Notes: generated by a model from the sequence alone, not told the origin. Shown: positions 18,749 to 28,501, numbered from the stretch's first letter. The stretch: DNA of 64,000 bases from Lederbergia panacisoli (GCF_024626525.1 NZ_JANJGU010000013.1:37594-101593), one strand, 5' to 3'. Numbers and translations: made by a program.

Positions 18749-20519
18749 CTGTATCATCCTCTTTTAAATGAATACATAAAATAACTTTTGTTCCAATACC
18801 TTTTTTTGTTTCAATCTGGTAGAAAAAATTTTGACCATAGTAGATCATTAATCGTCCAATTACATTCTTCAAGCCAATACTACTTCCTTTACTCTCTAAT
18901 ACATTATTTGATTCATTATTTTGGCCATGTTTTGGTAAGTTTTTAATGACTTCGTCGGACATCCCAATTCCTTTATCTTCTACAATAATAAAGACTTTAT
19001 CTTTAACTTTTTGAATACTTATATAAATTTCAGCAATATTCTTCTCTAGAAAACTATATTTCACTGCATTTTCAACTAGGGGCTGTAATATAAACTTAAT
19101 GATTGGGAATTGACTCGCATTCTGATCTTCTTCTATTTTTATTATTATATTATTTTCATACCGAAGTTTTAGTATATCGGTGTAACTTCGAATATAGTTT
19201 AGTTCTTCTCCTAATGGAGCAAGATTACGTTTTGTATCTAAGGAATATCTCATCATTCGTCCCAAATAAACGCTAATCTTCATTACTTCTTTATTTTTAC
19301 CTTGAGCAGCTAATCCACCAACAATTTCAAGAGTATTATTAAGAAAGTGAGGGTTTATCTGAAGCAATAGAGCTTTGTATTCCGCATCTTTACGCCTAAT
19401 ATTTGATTCATACTCGGTTTCAATGAGTTTTTTTAATTGGTCAATGGTATGGGCAAACACCTTTATCAAGTAATCAACCTCATAATCATGGGATTTAATA
19501 GTTGACATATATTTTTTTGCGTCTGAAAAGTCCCCACGTTCAATATAACTCATTCCCTTTGTGAGTTTCTCCAAAGGACCTGTTATATTTGATGATAGTA
19601 AAAAAGAAGAAATTATAGTCAAAAGAAAAACCATAGCACTAATAAACAGTAAGTTGCGTTTTAAATGATTTACTTTCGAAAATAAATCTGATTCTTTTAC
19701 CTCACTAATCAGAACCCAGTTTCCTATAGGTAACTTTTGAAAAAAAATAAAGTAATTATCCTTATCATAAGATGTTTCTGTTAAGCCGCCTTTTTGATCA
19801 GGGTTATTTAATATTTTGAATAAGGCTTGGCTAAGCACTTTGTTAGGTGTATTTATTTTTCCATGTAAAACATTAGACCCTTGACTATCAATCAAATATG
19901 CGTTTCCTTTATTCCCAACTGAAATGTTATTAATTGCTGATTCAAACAATGAGGAAGGGAAATTCACCTTAATAATACCGCTCTCAATTAATGTATTTAT
20001 GTTGAAAAGCGGGATAATAAAACTATTAATATAAGGACCGCTTGAAGATTTGTGCTCCTTATGAGATTTAGGAAATGATTGTTCATTTTTCAGATAATCT
20101 ATATACCAATCTGCTATATAAGGTTCTTTATTTTGCAAATCTATCAAGTCTTTATTTAAAAACACTGAAATATACATATTATATGAGTTATTTATCCTAA
20201 TGCTAGAAAGAAAAGTATTCAGTTTATTTTTCATTAATAATTTTTCTTCTTTAGATACGTTACTACCCTCTGCTTCCATTTTGATCCAATCCTGAGTTGT
20301 TTGATTATAAAGGACTTGCTTACCAATATCTTGTGCTTGTGCAGTGATTGACTCCACATAAAAAGAATACTGTTCCATCTTTTCTATTGTTAATTGTTGA
20401 GTCTGGTCTTTAATATAGGACATAAACCAAGCAGGAATGATTAAAGATAAAATAACAAACGGAATTGTTAATAGACAAGTAAATATAATTAAAAAGCGAT
20501 TCCTTAGTGAATATAGCAT
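18726..20519 (-). CDS. YesM-like sensor histidine kinase
   Basis: About 597 residues from the ATG at 20519, seven bases after AGGAGG. Two transmembrane helices (about residues 7-32 and 290-309) enclose an extracellular sensing domain of some 250 residues. A HAMP-like linker, a His_kinase domain with phosphoacceptor His391 in QINPHFLNN and a HATPase domain (LVENAVKYS, EDKGIGM) follow. It is the first gene of the unit with the response regulator and the anchored binding protein. The signal is presumably a fructan-derived sugar sensed directly or through the binding protein. Confidence 0.93.
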   Translation of the reverse strand: MLYSLRNRFLIIFTCLLTIPFVILSLIIPAWFMSYIKDQTQQLTIEKMEQYSFYVESITAQAQDIGKQVLYNQTTQDWIKMEAEGSNVSKEEKLLMKNKLNTFLSSIRINNSYNMYISVFLNKDLIDLQNKEPYIADWYIDYLKNEQSFPKSHKEHKSSSGPYINSFIIPLFNINTLIESGIIKVNFPSSLFESAINNISVGNKGNAYLIDSQGSNVLHGKINTPNKVLSQALFKILNNPDQKGGLTETSYDKDNYFIFFQKLPIGNWVLISEVKESDLFSKVNHLKRNLLFISAMVFLLTIISSFLLSSNITGPLEKLTKGMSYIERGDFSDAKKYMSTIKSHDYEVDYLIKVFAHTIDQLKKLIETEYESNIRRKDAEYKALLLQINPHFLNNTLEIVGGLAAQGKNKEVMKISVYLGRMMRYSLDTKRNLAPLGEELNYIRSYTDILKLRYENNIIIKIEEDQNASQFPIIKFILQPLVENAVKYSFLEKNIAEIYISIQKVKDKVFIIVEDKGIGMSDEVIKNLPKHGQNNESNNVLESKGSSIGLKNVIGRLMIYYGQNFFYQIETKKGIGTKVILCIHLKEDDTDVEGNYY

Positions 20520-21046
20520 ATTATCTCCTCCTAAAAGGGAAGGCATTTTTACTTATAAGCCAACAATTATCTTTTATAGCTCACCATATGATTAAATAGC
20601 GACCATGACAAAAATAGTATTTTTCAAGTTAAATTATATACTCACAATCACATATATTATAAATTATTTATTATATTTACAATGGTCATTTTTTTCTTCA
20701 ATTAAAATTACTGTTTTAAAAAAATTCCTTCTTGTCGAATAAAAGTACACTAAATCATTTTCCGTTCACCTTTAGTACTTTCCATAAGGTTTGATTATTT
20801 AAAACGCTCATCTGGCATATGATGAGTTAAACGTGAAATAAATTCTTACACGTCTACTTTTCCTATACTTTTTTTACCGAAAGAACTTCTTCTCTTAGGT
20901 TCGCCCTAAAACAAGCAAAGTGATAGGAGCCTATGAAAGTTATCCACAAACTTCCCGATTTATAGTTTACCTTAGTTTCTTGGTAAACGATAAAAAAGAG
21001 TGATCGCAGTATATTTCTGCGTATCACTCTATAAATAACTATATAT
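20520..21046. other. Intergenic region upstream of the kinase gene
   Basis: AT-rich, about 530 bases. It must hold the promoter of the sensor operon. I see a CTCATC/GATGAG inverted repeat around 20805-20830, a TTTACC/GGTAAA repeat at 20965-20988 and the terminator at 20997-21030. No coding sequence is evident. Confidence 0.5.
20997..21030 (-). terminator. Terminator of the GH4 gene
   Basis: AGAGTGAT-CGCAG / CTGCG-ATCACTCT stem with one bulged T, followed on the minus strand by TTTTTTATC. It lies just past the GH4 stop at 21047. Confidence 0.85.
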
Positions 21047-22555
21047 TTACTTCACCTCAGCCGGCCGCTCCTTCGCCTTATCCGCTTCCACGGCATTTTT
21101 ACTTGAGGCTTCTCGGTCTTGCGCCATTTCTTCAACCGTTTTTACCTTAATGCGTGCAGCCCCTTTATAATCGTCTTTCGTTGGAAGAAGATTGCCTAAT
21201 GCAAGGCGCTCTTTTGCCTCCGCGATCGCTTTACCGTATTGCGGCAACCACTTTTCCTGGGCCACGAGCATCTCGTCTGTCATTTGCCAAATTTCTTTCG
21301 GATTGCAGACTGCACCAGTCAGAGGGTCCATCATCATTGCTTGACGAAGCAGAAGATCATCCCCATGAACGGCAGCTTCCACCGCGAGTCTTTGAACAGA
21401 AATACTTACGTTACAAACCGCTGCACAGCCTAATGGCAAATCGCCGACATGTGGCATGTTAATTCCGTTGCGGTCGACATACCCAGGTGCTTCAATGATG
21501 GCGTCATCCGGAAGATTGGAAATAACTCCATTATTGACGACGTTGAAGTGCCCGCGGTAAACTCGTCCTGTCTCAAGCCCTTCAATAATCCATGAGCCAT
21601 GTTCTTCACTGCGGCTCTCCGGTTTGTACTCCATTGGTTTTTCTTTTAACCAATTGGGAAAGTCGGTTTCAAACCAGTTTCTTCCTTCCGTACAGACGCG
21701 GAGATATCCACCGGTTTCACCGTTAATCCAAACGCCCAAATCAATCCAGTCATTGATTTCTTCTGGACGTTTCCTGTACCAAGGAACATATTCACTTAAA
21801 TGACCATTCGATTCTGTACTGTAATAGCCAAATCGTCTAAGCATATCAATACGAACTTTTTCCGTTTGACTAAATTCAGGGTGGCTTTCAAACGCTTCCA
21901 GGATTTTTCCCGTCAAATCTTCTCCATTATGTTTAACACTGATATACCATGTTTGATGATTAATTCCTGCACAAATGATATCTACTTCTTCTTTTTTCAA
22001 ACCAAGAGCCGTCGCGATTTGCCAATGTCCGCCTTGTACACCGTGGCAAAGGCCGATCGTCCTTACCCCGCCGTATTTATTGCAAGCCCATGTCATCATC
22101 GCCATTGGATTCGCATAATTGAGCAGCAACACATTCGGATCCGCTACTTCGCGTATATCCTTGCAAATATCTAACATTGCCGCAATTCCACGCTGCCCAT
22201 ACATAATTCCACCTGCACACAATGTATCACCTACACATTGGTCAACACCGTATTTTAATGGAATATCGACATCCGTTTGGAACGCTTCAAGTCCCCCGAT
22301 GCGCACAACCGAAAAAATGTATTTTGCGTCTTTAAACGCTTCTCTGCGATCAAGTGTTGGTTGGATTTTAATATTCAGTCCATTTTCGTCAATATCCCTT
22401 TGGCAAAGCTGAGTTACCATGTCCAAATTGTGCTCGTTAATATCTGTAAAAGCTACCTCAATATTATGAAATTCAGGCACTGAGAGAAGGTCGCGTAATA
22501 GTCCCCGCGTAAAGCCAATACTACCTGCACCAATGAAAGCTACTTTAAATGACAT
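21047..22555 (-). CDS. GH4 family glycosidase (alpha-glucosidase/alpha-galactosidase type)
   Basis: About 502 residues. The start is set at the ATG at 22555, with AAGGAG about nine bases upstream; a longer reading adds 17 residues without a ribosome site. The N-terminal NAD-binding loop is FIGAGSIGFTRGL. Metal-site Cys and His are in CAGINHQTW, with NYANPMAM and GLCHGVQG also typical of GH4. Members use NAD+ and a divalent metal and act in the cytoplasm, often on alpha-galactosides, alpha-glucosides or alpha-galacturonides. The C-terminal tail of about 40 charged residues is longer than usual. It follows an AraC regulator and a CE7 esterase. Confidence 0.9.
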   Translation of the reverse strand: MSFKVAFIGAGSIGFTRGLLRDLLSVPEFHNIEVAFTDINEHNLDMVTQLCQRDIDENGLNIKIQPTLDRREAFKDAKYIFSVVRIGGLEAFQTDVDIPLKYGVDQCVGDTLCAGGIMYGQRGIAAMLDICKDIREVADPNVLLLNYANPMAMMTWACNKYGGVRTIGLCHGVQGGHWQIATALGLKKEEVDIICAGINHQTWYISVKHNGEDLTGKILEAFESHPEFSQTEKVRIDMLRRFGYYSTESNGHLSEYVPWYRKRPEEINDWIDLGVWINGETGGYLRVCTEGRNWFETDFPNWLKEKPMEYKPESRSEEHGSWIIEGLETGRVYRGHFNVVNNGVISNLPDDAIIEAPGYVDRNGINMPHVGDLPLGCAAVCNVSISVQRLAVEAAVHGDDLLLRQAMMMDPLTGAVCNPKEIWQMTDEMLVAQEKWLPQYGKAIAEAKERLALGNLLPTKDDYKGAARIKVKTVEEMAQDREASSKNAVEADKAKERPAEVK

Positions 22556-22670
22556 TAGGCATATCTCCTTTTCATAAAAATAAGACTCTTTCATCATAAC
22601 AATCATTCAATTCAAAATATTGCAGGATTATAACTTTTTTAACGGTCGTAATGTTTAAAATCTTAACTTC

Positions 22671-23561
22671 CTACGTTCTATACTTTTCTATTTGACTTGA
22701 GAAATTTCTTCTAAAATCAATAGGTGTCATCCTCGTATATCTTTTAAAAAGTTGACTAAAATATTGACTGCTATTGATCCCAACATATTGCGAGATTTCA
22801 ATAATAGGAATGTCTGTATGAGTTAAAAGTGCCTTCGCCTTCTCCATTCGCAATGTAGATAAATATTCCATAATCGTGCATTTCATGATTTTTTTAAAAA
22901 TCCTATGTAGGTAACCAGGGTGCAAATTGACTTCACGCCCGATGTCTTCCAGTTTCAAATCGCAGTCATAATTATGGTGAAGAAATTCAATCGCTTGGTT
23001 GACATATGCATTCGCTTGCTGATTTCCCTTTTTGATTTCGCTATCTTCAACAGCCATCCTCGCAATCTGGATAAGTAGTTGAGATAAAAGCAGCTGAACC
23101 ATCATCTGCTTTTCTTCTTTTTTATCACTTTCAAGAACAAGATTTTTAAGAGTATGATAGATCTCGTTCGGATCCTTTAATACGATATAAGGAATATTCA
23201 TGTTTAAAAAATCGGATAAAGCTGTGTCTTCAAGAGCCACTTCTTTAATGGATGGAAAACTCCCGCTCGAATTTATGAAGGTAAATTCCACGTTTAACAT
23301 TCTGCACGGTAGGCCTGCAGCAACAATGAGCCGATGAGGTATATTCGAATCCAGCAAAATAAAATCGCCCTTTTTTAAAGAAATTGCTTCCGATAATGTT
23401 TCTACAATGCATTCTCCATTAATGACATACATGATCTCCACATCTTTATGTGCATGATAATCCATTTCATAATCTTCCCATTGCTTAAAATAGTAAGCAT
23501 TCACTTTAGGGAAATAGTGTTCTTGTACTAATTCTGGGTGAAAGATGCTGGTGATGGACAT
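22671..23561 (-). CDS. AraC-family regulator with cupin sensor domain
   Basis: About 296 residues from the ATG at 23561 (GGGAGGG six bases upstream). The N-terminal half is a cupin-like ligand domain (YHAHKDVEIMYVINGE, LKKGDFILLDSNIPH). The C-terminal 100 residues carry two AraC helix-turn-helix motifs (LEDIGREVNLHPGYLHRIFK, IIEISQYVGINSSQYFSQLF). The gene lies between the CE7 esterase and GH4 genes, which it probably controls in response to their sugar product. Confidence 0.92.
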   Translation of the reverse strand: MSITSIFHPELVQEHYFPKVNAYYFKQWEDYEMDYHAHKDVEIMYVINGECIVETLSEAISLKKGDFILLDSNIPHRLIVAAGLPCRMLNVEFTFINSSGSFPSIKEVALEDTALSDFLNMNIPYIVLKDPNEIYHTLKNLVLESDKKEEKQMMVQLLLSQLLIQIARMAVEDSEIKKGNQQANAYVNQAIEFLHHNYDCDLKLEDIGREVNLHPGYLHRIFKKIMKCTIMEYLSTLRMEKAKALLTHTDIPIIEISQYVGINSSQYFSQLFKRYTRMTPIDFRRNFSSQIEKYRT

Positions 23562-23600
23562 GTGCAACCCTCCCTTGATTAGTGTATCTACTATTAGAAA

Positions 23601-23625
23601 AGACAGGCCCCGGAAGAACCTGCCT
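23601..23625 (-). terminator. Terminator after the CE7 esterase gene
   Basis: AGGCAGG / CCTGTCT stem (one G-U pair) followed by TTTTC on the minus strand, between the esterase stop and the AraC start. The two genes may therefore be only partly cotranscribed. Confidence 0.65.
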
Positions 23626-23639
23626 TAACATTTTCCTTA

Positions 23640-24602
23640 TTATAACGAACGAAAAATTTGAAATGCCTTATCTGCTAAACCATATAAATGCTCATGGCCG
23701 AACTCATGAAATAATAATATTTCTTTTTTTGCCTTTATTTTATTATAGGCTGCATATTGTGTAGATGGTGGACAAACGTTATCTTTAAGTGCTGTCACCC
23801 AAAGGGTATTGGCTTTTATTCGGTCAGCTAAATGTTGAATGTCGATATATCCAAGCTTCTCGAAGATATCCTTTTCTCTTAAATGGTTGGGATCGCATAC
23901 TCTAAAATAGTAGGAGATCTCTTCGTATGCAGAATTACTAATATCCATGTTTTCCCATACACGCTTGTAATCTGATAAAAACGGATAAACTGCAACGAGT
24001 TCCTTTATTCTTGGTTCCAATGCCGCACAAACTGTTGCAAGTGCACCACCTTGGGAATAACCGTATGAACCGACTCGATTCGGATCGATGTGGGCCATCG
24101 ACATTAAGATTCTTGCTGTTTGCACTGTATCTAAAAAGACGTTTCGATAATAAAGACGATCAGGATCTGCATCCTCCAAGCCACGAATAATATGTCCTCT
24201 TATCGTCGGACCTTGTACTTGCAAATTGTCCTCCGATAAGCCTCCTTGCCCCCGGCAATCCATCGCTAAAACGGTAATGCCTTCTGCAGCAAAGGAGATT
24301 TTATCCATCCATTCTCCGCTGCTGCCGGAATATCCATGAAAAATAACTAAACCGGGTCCATTTTGCATCACATTTTTCGGTTTGACGTATTTGCAATGTA
24401 CCCTTGCACCGCCTACACCCGTAAAATATAAATGATAACAATCCGCAATATTGGACTGAAAATCAGCAGGAACAAGCTCATATTGAAGCGGCAGCTCGTC
24501 CAGTTCAGCGAGACCTCGTCCCCAATATTGCTCGTGGTCGGATGGTTTCGGGTTTTTCCCCATATACGTTTCTAATTCATGTATCGGCATATCTATATGC
24601 AT
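23640..24602 (-). CDS. CE7 acetyl xylan esterase / cephalosporin-C deacetylase
   Basis: About 320 residues from the ATG at 24602, eight bases after GGAGG; an ATG five codons upstream lacks a site. CE7 hallmarks are the RGQGG oxyanion motif, the nucleophilic Ser in GYSQGG, the Asp in LKDNVCPPS and the His in FGHEH. Length equals the usual 318-325. These cytoplasmic hexameric enzymes remove acetyl groups from short xylo-oligosaccharides and other small acetylated substrates. Here it accompanies a GH4 enzyme and an AraC regulator rather than xylan genes. Confidence 0.92.
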   Translation of the reverse strand: MHIDMPIHELETYMGKNPKPSDHEQYWGRGLAELDELPLQYELVPADFQSNIADCYHLYFTGVGGARVHCKYVKPKNVMQNGPGLVIFHGYSGSSGEWMDKISFAAEGITVLAMDCRGQGGLSEDNLQVQGPTIRGHIIRGLEDADPDRLYYRNVFLDTVQTARILMSMAHIDPNRVGSYGYSQGGALATVCAALEPRIKELVAVYPFLSDYKRVWENMDISNSAYEEISYYFRVCDPNHLREKDIFEKLGYIDIQHLADRIKANTLWVTALKDNVCPPSTQYAAYNKIKAKKEILLFHEFGHEHLYGLADKAFQIFRSL

Positions 24603-24654
24603 ATCTTTTGCCTCCATCTATATATTGTTATTGTATGCTAGGTGCATTCCTGCC

Positions 24655-25950
24655 CTACTCCTTAATAAGCAATCGCAAATCCTTAATTCTACTCTCTTCC
24701 ACATCACGCTCACCATATCTTACCTGCTCATATGCATCCCGCAATTCCTCAGCTGTTGTTTTTTCATTCACCAAGGTCTTTAATATCTCTATTGTTTCCC
24801 GAGGAGTTTTCGAGGGCTTGAATTCCGCCTCTTTTTTATTTTGCTTTAAAAATTGTTTATATACATACCGGACCTTTTGTTCATTTGTTAAGGAATCCCA
24901 CCGTGGTTCGCGTTTAAATATTTGCTCAAAAAGTCCTTTTGCTTTTTCTTGTTGCGACTCTTTCCATTCTTTCCAATCAAAGACACTCTCTTTTTCATCT
25001 ATATATTGCGTTGATTCCGCTAAGTCAGTTGACCTGAAAATGATAGTTTTCAAAAATGCGATGAATTTGCTGATCCATTGCTTTACTAGCATCCTCACCT
25101 TTTTTATAAACAAAAGCAGAACTCCAATTGCTAGTGCCGCCAAGACAACATAAAATACATACATGAACAGCATTTCTAAAAACTTCAAAAAGGGATTAGC
25201 CTCACCTTTCTCTAATCCGAGCCCCATCTGAGCAGGAGGCTTTGATTCGGGGGCGACAGACTTCCCTTCGTCCGTCCCAACTAGCCATAAAATCATTTGA
25301 ATCAAACCTTTAAATGCATGAAAAACAGCTTCTTGCACCACTTTTCCATTCGTCAAGAGAAGAATAACAACAGTCGTCAATAGAAGATAAACCCTGTTTT
25401 GGTTTTTGATGGCTCGGCTTATAAATGGTTTCTTTTCTTTTGAGAGCGTTGAAGCACGCAATTGCTCGCCGTTCGATATAAAAAGAATCATGATGACTAT
25501 TGCCGCTCCACATATTGAAATAATAGACAAATAGGATTGGAATTTATCAACATACCGAAAAAGAAGATAGCCGACAAAATAGATGGCAAATCCTCCATAC
25601 CACATAAAGGATGTAGGGAGTATTGTTTCCCAATTACGGCCCACGTACATCATTCCCCGGTAAATAAAAATAGGATGAATGATTCCTAATAATATGTATG
25701 TAAAAATATGCTCACCAAACATAATAGTTGGTATCAGTGCAAATACAAATGCACAAACAGCATATACCCACCATTTTTGCTCAGAAAAAAGCGTTCGAAA
25801 TAGAACACCAACTATAAACAAACAAAAAAGAACAGGGATCCAAGTCCATAACCTTTCAGGCATAATTAAAATTCCAGCCATTAGAACAAGCGGAAAGAAA
25901 AGAAGGTATTCAAATAAACCTTGAATGATAGTAATGATAAATGTTTTCAA
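24655..25950 (-). CDS. Polytopic membrane protein with DUF4129-like C-terminus
   Basis: 431 residues from a TTG start (GGAGG ten bases upstream). About six hydrophobic helices occupy residues 1-210 and another lies near 255-285. The cytoplasmic tail contains VRYVYKQFLKQNK, PRETIEIL and AYEQVRYGERDVEE, typical of the DUF4129 tail of YebA-type proteins. The transglutaminase domain that normally sits between membrane part and tail is absent. Third gene of a MoxR-DUF58 unit, 18 bases after DUF58. The role is unknown; related trios are linked to envelope functions. Confidence 0.8.
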   Translation of the reverse strand: MKTFIITIIQGLFEYLLFFPLVLMAGILIMPERLWTWIPVLFCLFIVGVLFRTLFSEQKWWVYAVCAFVFALIPTIMFGEHIFTYILLGIIHPIFIYRGMMYVGRNWETILPTSFMWYGGFAIYFVGYLLFRYVDKFQSYLSIISICGAAIVIMILFISNGEQLRASTLSKEKKPFISRAIKNQNRVYLLLTTVVILLLTNGKVVQEAVFHAFKGLIQMILWLVGTDEGKSVAPESKPPAQMGLGLEKGEANPFLKFLEMLFMYVFYVVLAALAIGVLLLFIKKVRMLVKQWISKFIAFLKTIIFRSTDLAESTQYIDEKESVFDWKEWKESQQEKAKGLFEQIFKREPRWDSLTNEQKVRYVYKQFLKQNKKEAEFKPSKTPRETIEILKTLVNEKTTAEELRDAYEQVRYGERDVEESRIKDLRLLIKE

Positions 25951-25968
25951 AAGTCGTATACCTCCTTA

Positions 25969-27066
25969 TCAATTCGCCTTTTTTAATAAAATGTCAGATT
26001 CCAAAGGAAGAACTTCCACAGAATTTCCTTGCGCCTCTAGCTTTTTGATTGTTTCTCTCATTCCATCTGTTACGATCGCTGTAATTAGGAGAATATCCGT
26101 TCCTTCCAAATGACGATCTACGTCTTCTTGAAAGAAAAAGTCAAAAAATGTACTTGTCCCTATTTTTACTTTTGCCAGTGTTTCAAATAGATAGTTAAGC
26201 TGCTGTTTACTATTTTCAGGTTCAATTCGAATCGGCTTTTTATCCATTTCATCAAAATAGGCATTGCAGCCAAAGCCAGTCTCAATCCCATTTGCAATCG
26301 CATATTGGGCAATGGAGGCAGCATAGGAAAGTGCTTCTTCCATCACGGTTTCATCGATAATCGGAATCCGAAAATCTTCTGTTTGATTAAAATTCACATA
26401 AATCATTAAGTGATGATCTGCAGAATAATCTTTTTTACTCACTTGAAGACGATTCGTCCGTGCGGTCGCCTTCCAATTAACCGAGTTTAAAGGATCCCCA
26501 TACGCATAATCACGAACACCCGCCGTCAAAAACGGATCCTCAATAATCCAACGCCTCACGATAATATCTCCTAACCAGCTATGGGCGGGCAACGGAATAT
26601 GATCCATCGGAACTAAACGAGGATATACAATAATTTCTGCAGCAGATGAGACACTTTTAAACCTTTCACTTATTCCGAATGCATCGCCCGTTGATAAGGA
26701 CACCGTTTTAAATTGGTAATGCCCTCTTTTCGTACACGTCAAAAACTGTCTTCTCTTCACTTTTTGATAGGGCATTAAACTAAATAACGTTCGGTGGTAA
26801 TCACCGCTATCGATTTCATTATCAGTGGCGGAATTTCTTTGGAATTGCAGGTTTGCACTTATTTTCGATTCAAGCCGAAGCCACGGAATCGGAAGCAACT
26901 TTTTATTGGAAATTTCATCAATCATTTCAATTTTTTCGCCTTCAAAAACTGCTTTTTCATTAAATGACCGCGTATATTCAATTCGCAGTAGACCCCATTT
27001 ATGGTAGATATACGCTTGAATGCCGACTACCGCAAACGTAATCAAAATAAACCACGCAATATTCAT
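25969..27066 (-). CDS. DUF58 family protein (YeaD type)
   Basis: 365 residues. One N-terminal hydrophobic segment (residues 3-20), a beta-rich middle and the family signature GVRDYAYGDPLNSVNW with the following KATAR. The C-terminus resembles a von Willebrand A-like fold. The start codon directly follows the MoxR stop, indicating tight coupling. DUF58 proteins accompany MoxR ATPases as putative chaperone partners. Confidence 0.9.
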   Translation of the reverse strand: MNIAWFILITFAVVGIQAYIYHKWGLLRIEYTRSFNEKAVFEGEKIEMIDEISNKKLLPIPWLRLESKISANLQFQRNSATDNEIDSGDYHRTLFSLMPYQKVKRRQFLTCTKRGHYQFKTVSLSTGDAFGISERFKSVSSAAEIIVYPRLVPMDHIPLPAHSWLGDIIVRRWIIEDPFLTAGVRDYAYGDPLNSVNWKATARTNRLQVSKKDYSADHHLMIYVNFNQTEDFRIPIIDETVMEEALSYAASIAQYAIANGIETGFGCNAYFDEMDKKPIRIEPENSKQQLNYLFETLAKVKIGTSTFFDFFFQEDVDRHLEGTDILLITAIVTDGMRETIKKLEAQGNSVEVLPLESDILLKKAN

Positions 27067-28026
27067 TTACTTCACCGTCAATTCTTCTGCCGGAACCGCC
27101 ACCTGATCAATGATTTCATCTAATAATAGGTGGGCTTGATTTTCCCGCAGCCTCATCGTATGGGCTAAAATGAGTCGATGCGCTAAAACTGGCTTAGCCA
27201 TCGCTTTTACATCATCCGGAATGACATAGTCCCTTCCTTTTAATAATGCATATACTTGGACAGCTTTGAGCAGTGCCTGACTTCCCCGCGGGCTGACACC
27301 TAATTCAATATGCTCGTGATTTCGTGTTTTATCAATAATTTCCATGATATAGCTCAGCATATCGTCACTTACATATACTTTTGAATACAGTCTTTGCGCG
27401 TCAACAATCGCTTCCTTGCTTGCAATCGGCAACAATTCATGAATCGGATTTTTTTCCTTAAACCGTTTTAAAATGGCAATGCCTTCTTCTTTAGAAGGAT
27501 AGCCTAAGTTTAATTTTAATAAGAAGCGATCGAGCTGAGCTTCCGGCAAAGGAAACGTTCCTTGGCTCTCAAGTGGGTTTTGAGTCGCAATGACGAGAAA
27601 AGGCTTTTCTAGTATATGCGTCTCACCATCAATCGTCGTCTGCTGCTCCTCCATACATTCGAGAAGGCTCGACTGCGTTCTAGGAGTAGCCCGATTAATT
27701 TCATCGGCAAGAATGATATTCGAAAAAATAGGTCCTGGGCGGAATTCAAATTCTCCTATTTTTTGATTATAAAAATTGATCCCTGTCACATCGGACGGAA
27801 GTAAGTCGGGGGTAAACTGGATGCGTTTACAAGAACAAGAAAGCGATTGCGCCAATGACTTCGCCAACAACGTCTTTCCTGTACCCGGCACATCCTCAAG
27901 CAGCACATGTCCTGAGGAAATCAACGCTACAAGCAGCTGGTCAATCGTTTCTTCCTTCCCGACAATTACTTGTTGAATATTCTGTTTTACCTGATCGGCA
28001 AGATCTTTTATTTTTGATAATTCCAT
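27067..28026 (-). CDS. MoxR family AAA+ ATPase
   Basis: About 319 residues from the ATG at 28026, nine bases after AAAAGGAG. Walker A is GTGKTLLAK, Walker B ILADEINRA, and the LPEAQLDRF and GVSPRGSQALLKA segments are diagnostic of MoxR. It heads the MoxR-DUF58-DUF4129 unit and probably acts as a cytoplasmic chaperone-like ATPase for the neighbouring products. Confidence 0.93.
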   Translation of the reverse strand: MELSKIKDLADQVKQNIQQVIVGKEETIDQLLVALISSGHVLLEDVPGTGKTLLAKSLAQSLSCSCKRIQFTPDLLPSDVTGINFYNQKIGEFEFRPGPIFSNIILADEINRATPRTQSSLLECMEEQQTTIDGETHILEKPFLVIATQNPLESQGTFPLPEAQLDRFLLKLNLGYPSKEEGIAILKRFKEKNPIHELLPIASKEAIVDAQRLYSKVYVSDDMLSYIMEIIDKTRNHEHIELGVSPRGSQALLKAVQVYALLKGRDYVIPDDVKAMAKPVLAHRLILAHTMRLRENQAHLLLDEIIDQVAVPAEELTVK

Positions 28027-28144
28027 GAAACACGACTCCTTTTCCATACCTGTATTGAGATTATTATACGAAAGTTTTAGATTATTTTAATTATACACTA
28101 TTTTTTTATTGAATGTGATTCAGGAATAATGATAGATTCAGATA

Positions 28145-28447
28145 GGCGAAAGATTCGCCGGGACGGCTAATAGATTCGCGCGACGGCTAATAGAGTGCGG
28201 CAATCATCTAATAGAATTGCTGATTCGTCTAATAGGAGTCCCAATCATCTAATAGAATCGCTGAATCGTCTAATAAGAGCCCGCTATGATCTAATAGAAT
28301 CGCCGAATCGTCTAATAAGAGCCCGCTATCATCTAATAGAATCGCCGAATCGTCTAATAGAAGTCACCAATCTTCTAATAGAATCGCCGAATCGTCTAAT
28401 AGAAGTCACCAATCTTCTAATAGAATCGCCGAATCATCTAGCAGAGC
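28145..28447. repeat. 21-bp tandem repeat array with CTAATAGA core
   Basis: Fourteen copies of a CTAAT(A/-)GA-type core start at 28167 and recur every 21 bases (20 in two cases) to 28438. Alternate units differ, giving a 42-bp higher-order period of the form ...AATCGTCTAATAGAA.... Because 21 is divisible by three an open frame of about 100 codons exists, but its composition simply mirrors the repeat. The array fills the gap between the MoxR unit and the fucose operon. Variable spacers are absent, so it is not a CRISPR. Confidence 0.93.
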
Positions 28448-28475
28448 ATGCCAGAACAGACCACGAATTAGAAAA

Positions 28476-28495
28476 GCTTGCATCTACATGCAAGC
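28476..28495 (-). terminator. Terminator of the fucose operon
   Basis: Perfect 8-bp stem GCTTGCAT/ATGCAAGC with a four-base loop, followed on the minus strand by TTTTC, six bases beyond the fucU stop. Confidence 0.8.
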
Positions 28496-28501
28496 CCTCA
28501 A

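Noticed and set aside
20980..20993. cre-like GGTAAACGATAAAA near the GH4 terminator
   Set aside because: Two mismatches to the consensus, including the outer T, and it lies downstream of the gene.
28145..28447. CRISPR array
   Set aside because: Units are contiguous with only short low-variation gaps, no unique spacers and no cas genes. The same applies to 42046-42883.
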